Source: an uncultured Clostridia bacterium (GTDB lineage Bacteria; Bacillota; Clostridia; Oscillospirales; Oscillospiraceae). From it: a stretch of DNA of 61,848 nt. Below the pieces are notes generated by a model. It was not told where the DNA came from, ran no database searches, and saw only the letters and a program-made list of their open reading frames with translations. The DNA is taken from the NCBI GenBank assembly GCA_947165595.1, contig CAMVAV010000008.1, forward strand, positions 1-61,848. Direction: 5' to 3'. Shown piece after piece: positions 31,212 to 39,854 of this stretch. How positions within the stretch are numbered: position 1 is the stretch's first letter; every line of letters begins with the position of its first letter. Both the position numbers and the translations under genes were made by a program.

Positions 31212-32159
31212 ATGATCTCATTGGAGCAGTCGGAAAAGCCTGTGGTAAAAATCAAGATCATCGGCGTGGGCGGCGGCGGAACGAACGCCGTTGAGCGCAT
31301 GATGGAAAACGATATCCCCATGGTGGACTATGTGACCGTCAACACGGACGACGGCGGATACCTGGGCTCCCACGCGAAGACCAGGCTTCAGATCGGGCTC
31401 GGAGAGACGAAGGGCAGGGGCGCCGGGGGCGACCCGGAAAAGGGGCGGCGCGCGGCGGAGGAAAACCGAAGGGACATCGAAAACGCCGTCAGCGACTGCA
31501 ACATGCTCTTTATCGCGTCCGGCATGGGCGGCGGCACGGGGACGGGGGCGGCTCCGATCGTCGCGGAGATCGCCAAAAAGCTCGGTATTCTGACCGTTGC
31601 CGTCGTCACGACGCCGTTCCTGTTTGAGGGCAGGAAGCGGATGGAGCACGCCCTGGACGGCATTGCGAAGCTGCGGGAGAACGTGGACTCCGTCATTATC
31701 ATTCCGAACGCCAATCTGAAGCATGTGACGCGGGAAAAGATCACGCTGGGCAACGCCTTTGCCCTGGCGGACGACGTCCTTGTCCAGACGGTGAAAAACC
31801 TTGTGGGCGTGATCCAGCGCACGGCGTTTATCAACTGCGACTTTGCCGATATCAGCAGCATCGTCAGGGACTCCGGGACCATGCACACGGCAACGGGGCA
31901 GGCCTCCGGTCCGGACCGCGTTTCCGACATCGTGGAGCAGATCGGCTCCAGCGTTCTTCTGGGCACCTCCGTGGAGGGCGCGACGGGGATCATGCTCTGC
32001 GTCACAGCCTCCGAGGGCGTGGAGCTGGAGGAGATCGACAAGATCACCTCCGCCGTTTCGGAGCTTGCGTCGCCGGACGCGAACATCATCTTCGGAATGG
32101 ATTTTGACCCGGCGATGGGCGACAGCATCCGGGCGGTTTTGATCGCGACGAAGAAATAG
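31212..32159 (+). CDS. FtsZ-like tubulin GTPase without C-terminal tail
   Basis: The GTPase core is complete: IIGVGGGGTNAVERMM, the GMGGGTGTGAAP loop at residues 104-115 and NCDFADI at 208-214, the catalytic T7 loop that completes the neighbour's GTP site. The N- and C-terminal subdomains end at residue 315. Housekeeping FtsZ proteins continue with a flexible linker and a short conserved peptide that binds FtsA, SepF or ZapD, and none of this is present. AGGGAGGCGGAGAG precedes ATG 31212. The neighbours are not division genes, so this is probably a second, specialised FtsZ paralogue. Its ring anchoring would need another route. Confidence 0.9.
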   Translation: MISLEQSEKPVVKIKIIGVGGGGTNAVERMMENDIPMVDYVTVNTDDGGYLGSHAKTRLQIGLGETKGRGAGGDPEKGRRAAEENRRDIENAVSDCNMLFIASGMGGGTGTGAAPIVAEIAKKLGILTVAVVTTPFLFEGRKRMEHALDGIAKLRENVDSVIIIPNANLKHVTREKITLGNAFALADDVLVQTVKNLVGVIQRTAFINCDFADISSIVRDSGTMHTATGQASGPDRVSDIVEQIGSSVLLGTSVEGATGIMLCVTASEGVELEEIDKITSAVSELASPDANIIFGMDFDPAMGDSIRAVLIATKK

Positions 32160-32253
32160 GCGCGCCGCGGACGGATCGACGCCTGCCGGGGTCTTGACCG
32201 CGGCAGGGCGCAGGCCCGGACGAAGCGGATGAAACGATCATGCCGGATACAGC

Positions 32254-32287
32254 CAAAAACCGACAGGCCGCCGGCCTGTCGGTTTTT
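32254..32287 (+). terminator. Rho-independent terminator of the FtsZ-like gene
   Basis: AAAACCGACAGGC pairs with GCCTGTCGGTTTT and is followed by TAGC. The A-rich left arm makes it bidirectional, facing the convergent surface-protein gene. Confidence 0.88.
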
Positions 32288-32362
32288 AGCTTTGGGAGCG
32301 GGATGTGGTTTTTCTTCCGCACACAGATGGAACGGCGCTCCCGAAGCGGGACGGAGCCGTTT

Positions 32363-35300
32363 TCACTCTTCGCCCTTGCAGCGCATGAGCATCGTCGCGG
32401 TTTGGGCGCGCGTCGCGCTTCCGTGCGGATCAAGCCGCCGGCTGCCGGACGACGTCGGCATACCCTCGATGATGCCGGTATTGGTCGCCCAGCTCATGGC
32501 TTCATACGCCCAGTCGCTGATCTCGCCGCTATCCGCATAGTCGGAGAGGAACAGCAGCCATAGGTCGGAGGCTGCGGCGTCGTTCCGCTTTGCGTAGCGG
32601 TACAGGATCGAAGCGAGCTCCTCGCGCGTGATCGCGTCGTTGGGGGCAAAGCGCGCCGGCGAGCGCCCCTTGACATAGCCCATCGCCGTCGCCCAGCAAA
32701 CCGCGTCGTTGAACCAGTCGCCGCGCTGAACGTCGGAAAACGGACTGCTTTGCGAACTGCCGGGGCAGCCGGACAGGCGCCAGAGCATCACGACGATCTG
32801 CGCGCGGCTGATATTGTCGTTCGGCTTGAACTGATTGCGCGGGAAGCCGATCATCACTTGATTCCCGAGCGCCCAATGCACGCCGTCGTGATACCACGCC
32901 TGCGCCGAGGCGTCGGAATAGGCGCTGATGGGGCAGCTGTAATCGCGCGGACAGGACCCCTTCGGAGAACTGATGGCATAGGTGGAGAATTTTTTGGCAT
33001 AAATCAGCAGCCAGCCGTTTTCAAAGGCGGCGTATTCCTCCTGCTGCGGGTCGAACGGAAGCGTTTCGACCCTGCCGTTGTGGCAGCGATAGACCTCGAT
33101 ATCCTGCGAGGGAGCGTACATCGGAAAATAGACGGAGAGGCATTGGGAGGTTTCGCCGTTGAACGTCCGGTCGTCCGTTCTGCCCAGCGTGCGGCTGAGC
33201 GTCAGATCGTAAAACTCCAGATTTCGGCTGCCCGCCGCGGAGCGGATGGCGCTGTGCTGCGCGTTGCCCTGGTTTTCCGGGACGCGGGCCACCGTCATGG
33301 TCAGCGTGACCGGTTCGTTGAAGTACCTCTCGTTTGCCGCCTCGTCCAGACCTCCGACCACGACGTCGGGCGTGCCGGGTCTCACGGCCAGCACCGAGCT
33401 TCCCGTGCCGGACGGCAGGTCGGCGTAGCCGTTGACCTCGCGGCCGTTCGCGCGAACGAGCCGGGTGACGGTCCTGCCGCCGATCTGCATGACGAGATTA
33501 TAGATATCGCTCGATACGGAGAACCGATACCACTCGCCCTGTCTTCCGTCAGACCTGCCGTAGCTGCTGTTTCCGCGCCTTATGCTCACATGCGCGGTGG
33601 GTGCGTCATCTGTCCAGACGGCGTAGAGCGTGACCGTTCCGCCGTCCTTTGCCGTGAGATTTCTGACGGTTTCCCGGTCCTCGTAGACAACGGAGCCCCT
33701 GCGGGTCAGCGCCCAGCCCGCGAAGCTCAGGTCGCCGTTCTCAAAAACGCAGGCATACAGCCTCTGGGAAACACCGTAGGTGAACGACTGCGAAGGCATT
33801 TCTCCGCGGCCGCCGTTGGCGTCGAAGTACACGGTGTATGTGCCCGCGCCCGACTTCCACTGGGCGTAGAGCGTGAGATCGCTTTCCGGCGTGACGGGCT
33901 GCTTGTCGGCGTAGGAGGTCCCCGTCCCGTTCGCCTTCGTATTCCAGCCGGTAAAGGCGTATTTGCCGCGCGTGAAGGCGTTGGCGTTCAGCGGCGTCGC
34001 CGTACCCTTCGGCACGATCTGCGGCTGCATCGTGCCCGTGCCGCCGTTGGCGTCGAAGGTGACGGTCGCGGCGTCCTGCGTCCACTGGGCGTAGAGCGTG
34101 AGGTCCTCCGTCAGCGTGACGTCCTGCCCGTTCGTATAGACGACGTCGGCGACGCCGCTTTCGGTGCTCCAGCCCGTAAAGGTGTAGTACGTACGCGTGA
34201 AGGGATTGGAGGCCAGCTTCGTCTCTTCGGCCTCCGGCACGGTTTGCGTCTGCTGATTGCCCGAGCCGCCGTTGGCGTGGAAGGTCACGGTCACCGTATT
34301 TTGCGACCACTGGGCGTAGAGCGTGAGGTCCTCCCACAGCGTGACGTCCTGCCCGTTCGTATAGACGACGTCGGCGACGCCGCTTTCGGTGCTCCAGCCC
34401 GTAAAGGTGTAGTACGTACGCGTGAAGGGATTGGAGGCCAGCTTCGTCTCTTCGGCCTCCGGCACGGTTTGCGTCTGCTGATTGCCCGAGCCGTCGTTGG
34501 CGTCGAAGGTGACGGTCACCGGTTTTTGCGACCACTGCGCATAGAGCGTGAGGTCCTCCCACAGCGTGACGTCCTGCCCGTTCGTATAGACGACATCGGC
34601 GACGCCGCTTTCGGTGCTCCAGCCCGTAAAGGTGTAGTACGTATGAGAGAAGGGATTGGAGGCCAGCTTCGTCTCTTCGGCCTCCGGCACGGTTTGCGTC
34701 TGCTGATTGCCCGAGCCGTCGTTGGCGTGGAAGGTGACGGTCACCGTGTTTTTCGACCACTGGGCGTAGAGCGTGAGATCGCTTTCCGGCGTGACGGGCT
34801 GCTTGTCGGCGTAGGAGGTCCCCGTCCCGTTCGCCTTCGTGTTCCAGCCGGCAAAGGTGTAATGCGCGCGCGAAAAGGTGTTTTCAAGCAGCGCCGTTTC
34901 GTCGCCCGCGGACATGGACTGCGGCTGCATCGTGCCCGTGCCGCCGTTGGCGTCGAAGGTGACGGTCACCGGTTTTTGCGACCACTGCGCATAGAGCGTG
35001 AGGTCCTCCCACAGCGTAACGTCCGCGCAGTCCTCATAGACGACCCCGGCAGCGCCGCTTTCGGTGCTCCAGCCCGTAAAGGTATGGTATTGGCGCGTGA
35101 ACTCACAGGCGTTCAGCTTCGCCGTCGTCCCCTTCGCCACGCTTTGCCCATCCATGCTTCCCGCGCCGCCGTTGGCGTTGAAGGTGATATCGGCGGTGGT
35201 TTTTTCCCAGACGGCGTAGAGCGTGATCGTCTTATTGACGGCAAGGGCGTCGCCGTTAAACGGATCGCCCGGCTGCCAGCTTGCCGTCTGCGCGCCGCTG

Positions 35301-36508
35301 TCCGCCGACCAGCCGAGGAAATGGAAGCCGGCGCGCGTGGGCTCGCCGTCGCTCAGGCTCAGCTCCTGCCCGTAGGTTTTGGCTTGATTGGCCGGCAGCC
35401 CGCTCACACCCGCCGCGGCGTTTCCGTTGTAGACAATGGTATAGACCGAGCGCCTCCAGATGGCGTAAAGCGTGGCCTTTCCGTCCATGACCGCGTCGGA
35501 AAGATCCACGGTGAGGCTGCCGCCCGGCTGATAGACGCCGGTGCTTGCGAGGCTGTTGGTCGACCAGCCGAGGAAGTCAAAGCCCTCGCGCTCCGGTTTC
35601 CCGCTGCGAAGCGCCAGATTATGCCAGCAGGTTTTGGTTTGACTGTCCGGTACCCCGGTCACGCCCGCCGCGTTTGCGTCGTATACAATCTGATACTGCG
35701 CGGGACTCCAAATTGCGTAAAGCCGGATGCTATTGGTATTGCTCCCAACAGCGGTGTCGTCGTTAAAAAAATCGCCCGGCTGCCAGCTCGCCGTCGTCGC
35801 GTCTTGCTCCGTCGACCAGCCGAGGAAGACATAGCCCTCGCGTGTGGGTGTTGCGCTCGCGAGCGTTAATTTGATGCCGGGGCTTTTGAGCTGTCCGTGC
35901 GGGACGCCGTCGACCTCTTCCTCGAGCACCGTGTTCCCGTCATACACGACGGAATATACGACGGGCGCGTTGCAGTTGTAGTGGACCGTGATATGCTTGT
36001 CGATGATCTCCTGACGGGTGCTTCCCGGACCATCCACATTCTGAAAGTCAATATCTTTCCATTCCTCCTCACTGCCGGCGTAGTAGATATCCGTGAGCTC
36101 GTCGCAGCGATCAAACACCAGCTCCCCCACCGTGGCCAGCGATTTCGGGAGTGAGATCGCTTTCAGACTGCGCGCAGATTCAAACGCAATGGTGCCGATA
36201 TTTTCCACGCCCTCCGGTATGTCGAGATATGTAAGGTTATAGCAATAAGTAATGGAGGCCGCTTTGATGGTTGTGAGCGTGTCTGGCAGGCGAATGTCGG
36301 TCAGATTGTTCAGGGAGTGGAACGCGCCGGTCCCAAGTTCCTTGACTCCGTCCGGAATCACGACAACGCTGTCGTTCCCAGTGTATTTGACCAGCGTTCC
36401 GTTATCGTCGATCACAAAATCCTCGTCGGCGGCGAAGGCGCGGGACTGGAGCGTCAGGCACAGCACAAGCATAAGCGCAAGAGAAAGGGTTATCTTCCAC
36501 CTTCGCAT
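32363..36508 (-). CDS. SLH surface protein with LRR and many InlB-type repeats, 1381 aa
   Basis: ATG 36508 lies 12 bases after AAGGAG and starts a clean signal peptide ending at SRAFA. BspA-like leucine-rich repeats follow (residues 30-180, IPDGVKELGTGAFHSL). About eleven Listeria-Bacteroides (InlB B) repeats (about 195-1010) come next, each ending in LTLYAQW. A beta domain (about 1015-1180) and three SLH repeats (about 1195-1381, ALGNQVMIGF and WATAMGYVKG) complete it. It is a wall-anchored adhesin-like protein. Four central repeats are nearly identical at DNA level. A 1039-codon open frame on the opposite strand is an artefact of GC bias. Confidence 0.92.
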   Translation of the reverse strand: MRRWKITLSLALMLVLCLTLQSRAFAADEDFVIDDNGTLVKYTGNDSVVVIPDGVKELGTGAFHSLNNLTDIRLPDTLTTIKAASITYCYNLTYLDIPEGVENIGTIAFESARSLKAISLPKSLATVGELVFDRCDELTDIYYAGSEEEWKDIDFQNVDGPGSTRQEIIDKHITVHYNCNAPVVYSVVYDGNTVLEEEVDGVPHGQLKSPGIKLTLASATPTREGYVFLGWSTEQDATTASWQPGDFFNDDTAVGSNTNSIRLYAIWSPAQYQIVYDANAAGVTGVPDSQTKTCWHNLALRSGKPEREGFDFLGWSTNSLASTGVYQPGGSLTVDLSDAVMDGKATLYAIWRRSVYTIVYNGNAAAGVSGLPANQAKTYGQELSLSDGEPTRAGFHFLGWSADSGAQTASWQPGDPFNGDALAVNKTITLYAVWEKTTADITFNANGGAGSMDGQSVAKGTTAKLNACEFTRQYHTFTGWSTESGAAGVVYEDCADVTLWEDLTLYAQWSQKPVTVTFDANGGTGTMQPQSMSAGDETALLENTFSRAHYTFAGWNTKANGTGTSYADKQPVTPESDLTLYAQWSKNTVTVTFHANDGSGNQQTQTVPEAEETKLASNPFSHTYYTFTGWSTESGVADVVYTNGQDVTLWEDLTLYAQWSQKPVTVTFDANDGSGNQQTQTVPEAEETKLASNPFTRTYYTFTGWSTESGVADVVYTNGQDVTLWEDLTLYAQWSQNTVTVTFHANGGSGNQQTQTVPEAEETKLASNPFTRTYYTFTGWSTESGVADVVYTNGQDVTLTEDLTLYAQWTQDAATVTFDANGGTGTMQPQIVPKGTATPLNANAFTRGKYAFTGWNTKANGTGTSYADKQPVTPESDLTLYAQWKSGAGTYTVYFDANGGRGEMPSQSFTYGVSQRLYACVFENGDLSFAGWALTRRGSVVYEDRETVRNLTAKDGGTVTLYAVWTDDAPTAHVSIRRGNSSYGRSDGRQGEWYRFSVSSDIYNLVMQIGGRTVTRLVRANGREVNGYADLPSGTGSSVLAVRPGTPDVVVGGLDEAANERYFNEPVTLTMTVARVPENQGNAQHSAIRSAAGSRNLEFYDLTLSRTLGRTDDRTFNGETSQCLSVYFPMYAPSQDIEVYRCHNGRVETLPFDPQQEEYAAFENGWLLIYAKKFSTYAISSPKGSCPRDYSCPISAYSDASAQAWYHDGVHWALGNQVMIGFPRNQFKPNDNISRAQIVVMLWRLSGCPGSSQSSPFSDVQRGDWFNDAVCWATAMGYVKGRSPARFAPNDAITREELASILYRYAKRNDAAASDLWLLFLSDYADSGEISDWAYEAMSWATNTGIIEGMPTSSGSRRLDPHGSATRAQTATMLMRCKGEE
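34060..34760 (-). repeat. tandem 225-bp near-identical repeats in the adhesin gene
   Basis: The unit of 75 codons (from VTVTF to WSQKP or WSQNT) occurs at least three times with very few changes. The shared block includes ETKLASNPF, YYTFTGW and VYTNGQDVT. Units further out are more divergent. Such identity invites slippage or recombination and hence length variation between strains. Confidence 0.85.
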
Positions 36509-36570
36509 CCGAATCCACAACTCCTTGTGATAAGATTGCATACAAATCCGCTGTCTATCCAATATATATT

Positions 36571-36598
36571 ATCATAGCACGAATCGGCTTTTTGTCAA
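36571..36598 (-). promoter_or_regulatory. promoter of the InlB/SLH adhesin gene
   Basis: Read on the minus strand: TTGACA, 16 bases, TATGAT, with a leader of about 60 bases. It is back-to-back with the promoter of the next gene. Confidence 0.72.
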
Positions 36599-36600
36599 TC

Positions 36601-36629
36601 TTGCGCCGTGCGCCGCCGGGGTGTATAAT
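36601..36629 (+). promoter_or_regulatory. promoter of the protease-containing surface protein
   Basis: TTGCGC, 17 bases, TATAAT, about 33 bases before ATG 36663. The two divergent -35 boxes lie three bases apart, so a shared regulator is plausible. Confidence 0.8.
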
Positions 36630-36662
36630 AGCATGATTTCAAACGGCGGGGGGAGTCGGATT

Positions 36663-39600
36663 ATGAGAACGGGAACGAGGCTCTTTGCCCTTTTGACGGC
36701 ATTGGCGCTGTGTCTGACGCTGATGCCCGGCGTCCGGGCCTCGAGTGATTTCACGGTGGACGGAAACGGCGTGCTGACGGGCTACGCCGGCGCGGGCGGC
36801 AGCGTGACCGTCCCGCAGAACGTCGTTTCGGTCGGCGCGAATGCCTTTAAGGATCGCACCGGTATTACGGCGGTAACTGTCCCCGACGGCGTCCTCACGC
36901 TGGAAGGAAGCGCGTTCGAGGGCTGCGCCGCGCTGACGTCCGTGACGCTGCCCCGCACGCTGAAGGAGATCGGCGACCGCTGCTTTGCCGGCTGCACGAG
37001 CCTGACGACCATCAATGTTCCCGAGGGGGTCACGCACCTTTCGGGCCGCGTGTTTCTCGGCTGCGAGCAGCTCGAGAGCGTCTTCCTGCCGTCGACGCTC
37101 CGTTTTTTGGGAACGGACCCGACAGCCGGCGTCACGGATTATGACAGCGGTTTCGAGCACATCTTCGCAAACTGTCCCAAATTGACCGACATTACCTATG
37201 CGGGCACGCAGCAGCAATGGAACAGGATCGTCAGCGGTCCGATCGCCGCGGATGCGCTGAAGGGCGTGACCCTCCGCTTTGAGCCCGCCGCGGCCGCGAG
37301 CGATTGTACCGTTTCCTATTATGCCAACGGCGGCAAGGGCGTCATGACGGCGGAGGTCGTCGCCGCGGGAAACTCGCATACGCTCAAGGGGAACGCGTTC
37401 TTGCGCGACGGATACACGTTTGTCGGCTGGGCGGAGACGCCGAACGGAGAGGTCGCTTACGAGGACGGCCATGCCCTCACGATAAACGAGGACCTTGCGC
37501 TTTACGCGGTCTGGATATCGGCCGCGCCCGTGAGCCGCACCGTCTCCTATGACGCCAACGGCGGCAAGGGTACGATGTCCTCCGAGTCGATCAAGGAGGG
37601 CAGCGTCTATACGCTCCGAAGAAACGCCTTTGTGCGCGATGGGCATGTCTTTTCCGGCTGGGCGACAGAGCCGGACGGCGAGAAGCTTTACAACAACGGC
37701 GGCTCCGCCATCATCACCGGCGACGTGACGTTCTATGCCGTATGGACATCGGTCGACGCCAACCAATACCACTCCGTGACGCTCGACGGCAACGGCGGCG
37801 CCGTCGACTTGATGGGAGCCTCTTTGGAGAAAGTAGCCGAACCCGTCAGGCACGGCGAGAGCTACACCCTTCCGGAAAACCCGTTCACGCGCGAGGGCTA
37901 TGTGTTTTCCGGCTGGTCTCTGACAGAGAACGGCGTAATAGAATTTGAGAACAGGGGCGAGCTCGGCGCGGTAAACGATGAGATAACGCTTTACGCGATC
38001 TGGAGCGAGCGGACGCCGTCCCCGGTGTCCGACTTCAGCTATTCCTTCGGCAATTATCACGAGGCGTTCGGCTACTCCGCCGGCTATCGCATTCCGCTGG
38101 AGCGTTACCACGTCTTTTTCGGGGATACGGCGCAGGCGCTGGCGCTTTACAACATCGTCGGCGAATGGGACGGCAACTGCTACGGTATGTCGAGCACCGC
38201 CTCGCTGATCTACAATCAGACCAGCGACGTCAATGCGTCCGACTTCCGCAGCGGCGCAGCCAGGCCGCTGGACCTGCGCGTCGGCGACCGATCCGAAAAA
38301 ATGAAAATGACGCTGAAGGATTTTATCGAGACCATGCAGATCAGCCAGCTCGTCCGGGAGGTTCAGGAGGCCCGCAGCGAAAACACGGACCTCAATCAGC
38401 TTTGCAGTCTTGCGGCGAACGTGCGGACGAGCGGCGAGCCCGTTATGGTCAGTCTGCGCGGCCGCGTGGGCTCGTCGACGAGCGGCCACTCGGTGCTGGC
38501 CTACGCGCTCGATGAAGAAAACGCAAAGCTGATGATCTATGACCCGAGCTTTCCCGATACGGAGCGCTTTATCACGCTCACCGGCAGCCCCGGAAGCTAC
38601 ACCGGCTGGTCATATTGCCTGAACGACAAATATGACTGGGGTACCGGAAAACCGAATTCCGAGCTTTCCTACGTCCCCTATTCCGTATACTGGAACGTCT
38701 GGAACGGCAGGGACGGTCACTCCCAGAGCCCGGATAACGCGGTGCTCACCTCCGGAACGGATGTGAACGTCTACGACCGGGACGGCAGGCTGGCGGCGAG
38801 CCTGGTCGACGGCAAGGTGCTGACGGACCGCGCGGATATCATCCCGCTGTCCGTGTTCGGCGGCGCGTCCGGCGATACGGGCGTGAACGCGGTCTGGCTT
38901 CCCGCCGGCTGCTACACCGTTAAGCGCGCGGGCGGCTCCGGCGGCCTCGAGGTCGGCATGGCGAGCGTGGATCAGTCCGTGACGGTCACGACCACGGCGG
39001 ACGCCGTTTCCGTGGAGGTGGACGACGCCGCGCGGCGCAATTACGTCCATATCGACGCCGCCGCGCAAGGCGGGACGTATTCGATCGCCCTGTCCTCCAC
39101 GCTGGAAAGCGACTCTTACGGGGAGCTGTCGCTCCGCGGCACGGCGCGGGACGGCGAGGATGTGACGCTCTCGCGCGAGGAGGGCGCGACAAAGCTCGAC
39201 GGCGCGAACGCGGACGACGTCCGCTTCGCTGCCGAGCGTCTGCCCGTCCCGGGCGAGACGCCGGGGACGCCCAAAACGGATATTTCCGGGCTTTCATGTC
39301 CCTTCGCCGATGTGAAGGAGACCGATTACTTCCGCGATCCCGTCGTGTGGGCGTACCACAACGGCGTCACGAACGGCGTCTCGCCGAAATCCTTCGCGCC
39401 CTTCGCGTCCTGCACGCGCGGCGAGGTCGTGACCTTCCTGTGGCGCGCGATGGGCTGCCCCGAGCCGGAAAACGCCGAAAACCGGTTCATCGACGTCAGC
39501 GAGAGCGACTACTATTACAAGGCGGTGCTCTGGGCGGTCGAGCGGGGGATCACCGCCGGGACCTCGCCCAGGATGTTTTCCCCGAAGCAGACGTGCAGCA

Positions 39601-39782
39601 CCGCGCACATCATCACGTTCCTGTACCGCGCGGTGGGCGCGGGTACGGACGGCTGGTACGAGGAGGCCATGGCCTGGGCGCGCGGCGAGGGGCTCTTTGC
39701 CGGGACCTGCGCCGCGCCGGCGAGCGGCGACGCCTGTCCCCGATGTGACGTGGTGACGTTCCTGTTCCGGAAGTTGGGATAA
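36663..39782 (+). CDS. LRR/InlB/papain-like/SLH surface protein, 1039 aa
   Basis: GGGGGGAG precedes ATG 36663. The signal peptide ends at GVRAS (about residue 27). LRR_5-type repeats (about 30-190) are followed by three InlB-type repeats (about 215-455, FVGWAETPNG, FSGWATEPDG, FSGWSLTENG). A cysteine-protease-like domain (about 465-700) carries WDGNCYGMSS with Cys506, SGHSVLAYAL with His609 and MIYDP with Asp627. A beta region and three SLH repeats (about 880-1039) close it. It is thus a wall-anchored candidate protease. The catalytic residues are placed by motif order only. Confidence 0.88.
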   Translation: MRTGTRLFALLTALALCLTLMPGVRASSDFTVDGNGVLTGYAGAGGSVTVPQNVVSVGANAFKDRTGITAVTVPDGVLTLEGSAFEGCAALTSVTLPRTLKEIGDRCFAGCTSLTTINVPEGVTHLSGRVFLGCEQLESVFLPSTLRFLGTDPTAGVTDYDSGFEHIFANCPKLTDITYAGTQQQWNRIVSGPIAADALKGVTLRFEPAAAASDCTVSYYANGGKGVMTAEVVAAGNSHTLKGNAFLRDGYTFVGWAETPNGEVAYEDGHALTINEDLALYAVWISAAPVSRTVSYDANGGKGTMSSESIKEGSVYTLRRNAFVRDGHVFSGWATEPDGEKLYNNGGSAIITGDVTFYAVWTSVDANQYHSVTLDGNGGAVDLMGASLEKVAEPVRHGESYTLPENPFTREGYVFSGWSLTENGVIEFENRGELGAVNDEITLYAIWSERTPSPVSDFSYSFGNYHEAFGYSAGYRIPLERYHVFFGDTAQALALYNIVGEWDGNCYGMSSTASLIYNQTSDVNASDFRSGAARPLDLRVGDRSEKMKMTLKDFIETMQISQLVREVQEARSENTDLNQLCSLAANVRTSGEPVMVSLRGRVGSSTSGHSVLAYALDEENAKLMIYDPSFPDTERFITLTGSPGSYTGWSYCLNDKYDWGTGKPNSELSYVPYSVYWNVWNGRDGHSQSPDNAVLTSGTDVNVYDRDGRLAASLVDGKVLTDRADIIPLSVFGGASGDTGVNAVWLPAGCYTVKRAGGSGGLEVGMASVDQSVTVTTTADAVSVEVDDAARRNYVHIDAAAQGGTYSIALSSTLESDSYGELSLRGTARDGEDVTLSREEGATKLDGANADDVRFAAERLPVPGETPGTPKTDISGLSCPFADVKETDYFRDPVVWAYHNGVTNGVSPKSFAPFASCTRGEVVTFLWRAMGCPEPENAENRFIDVSESDYYYKAVLWAVERGITAGTSPRMFSPKQTCSTAHIITFLYRAVGAGTDGWYEEAMAWARGEGLFAGTCAAPASGDACPRCDVVTFLFRKLG

Positions 39783-39854
39783 AAGGCTGCAAAAAAGAAA
39801 TCGGGGGGCTGCGGCGAACTGAAAAGATTGCTGCGGCCCCCGCCGCCTTCGCCG

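Noticed and set aside
33840-35200. Regular repeats that might be a CRISPR array
   Set aside because: The period is 225 bp, in frame, and translates as InlB-type domains. There are no short palindromic repeats with unique spacers.
32750-35869. A 1039-codon open frame on the plus strand
   Set aside because: It is antisense to the InlB/SLH adhesin and its repeats only mirror the 225-bp units. It has no ribosome site.
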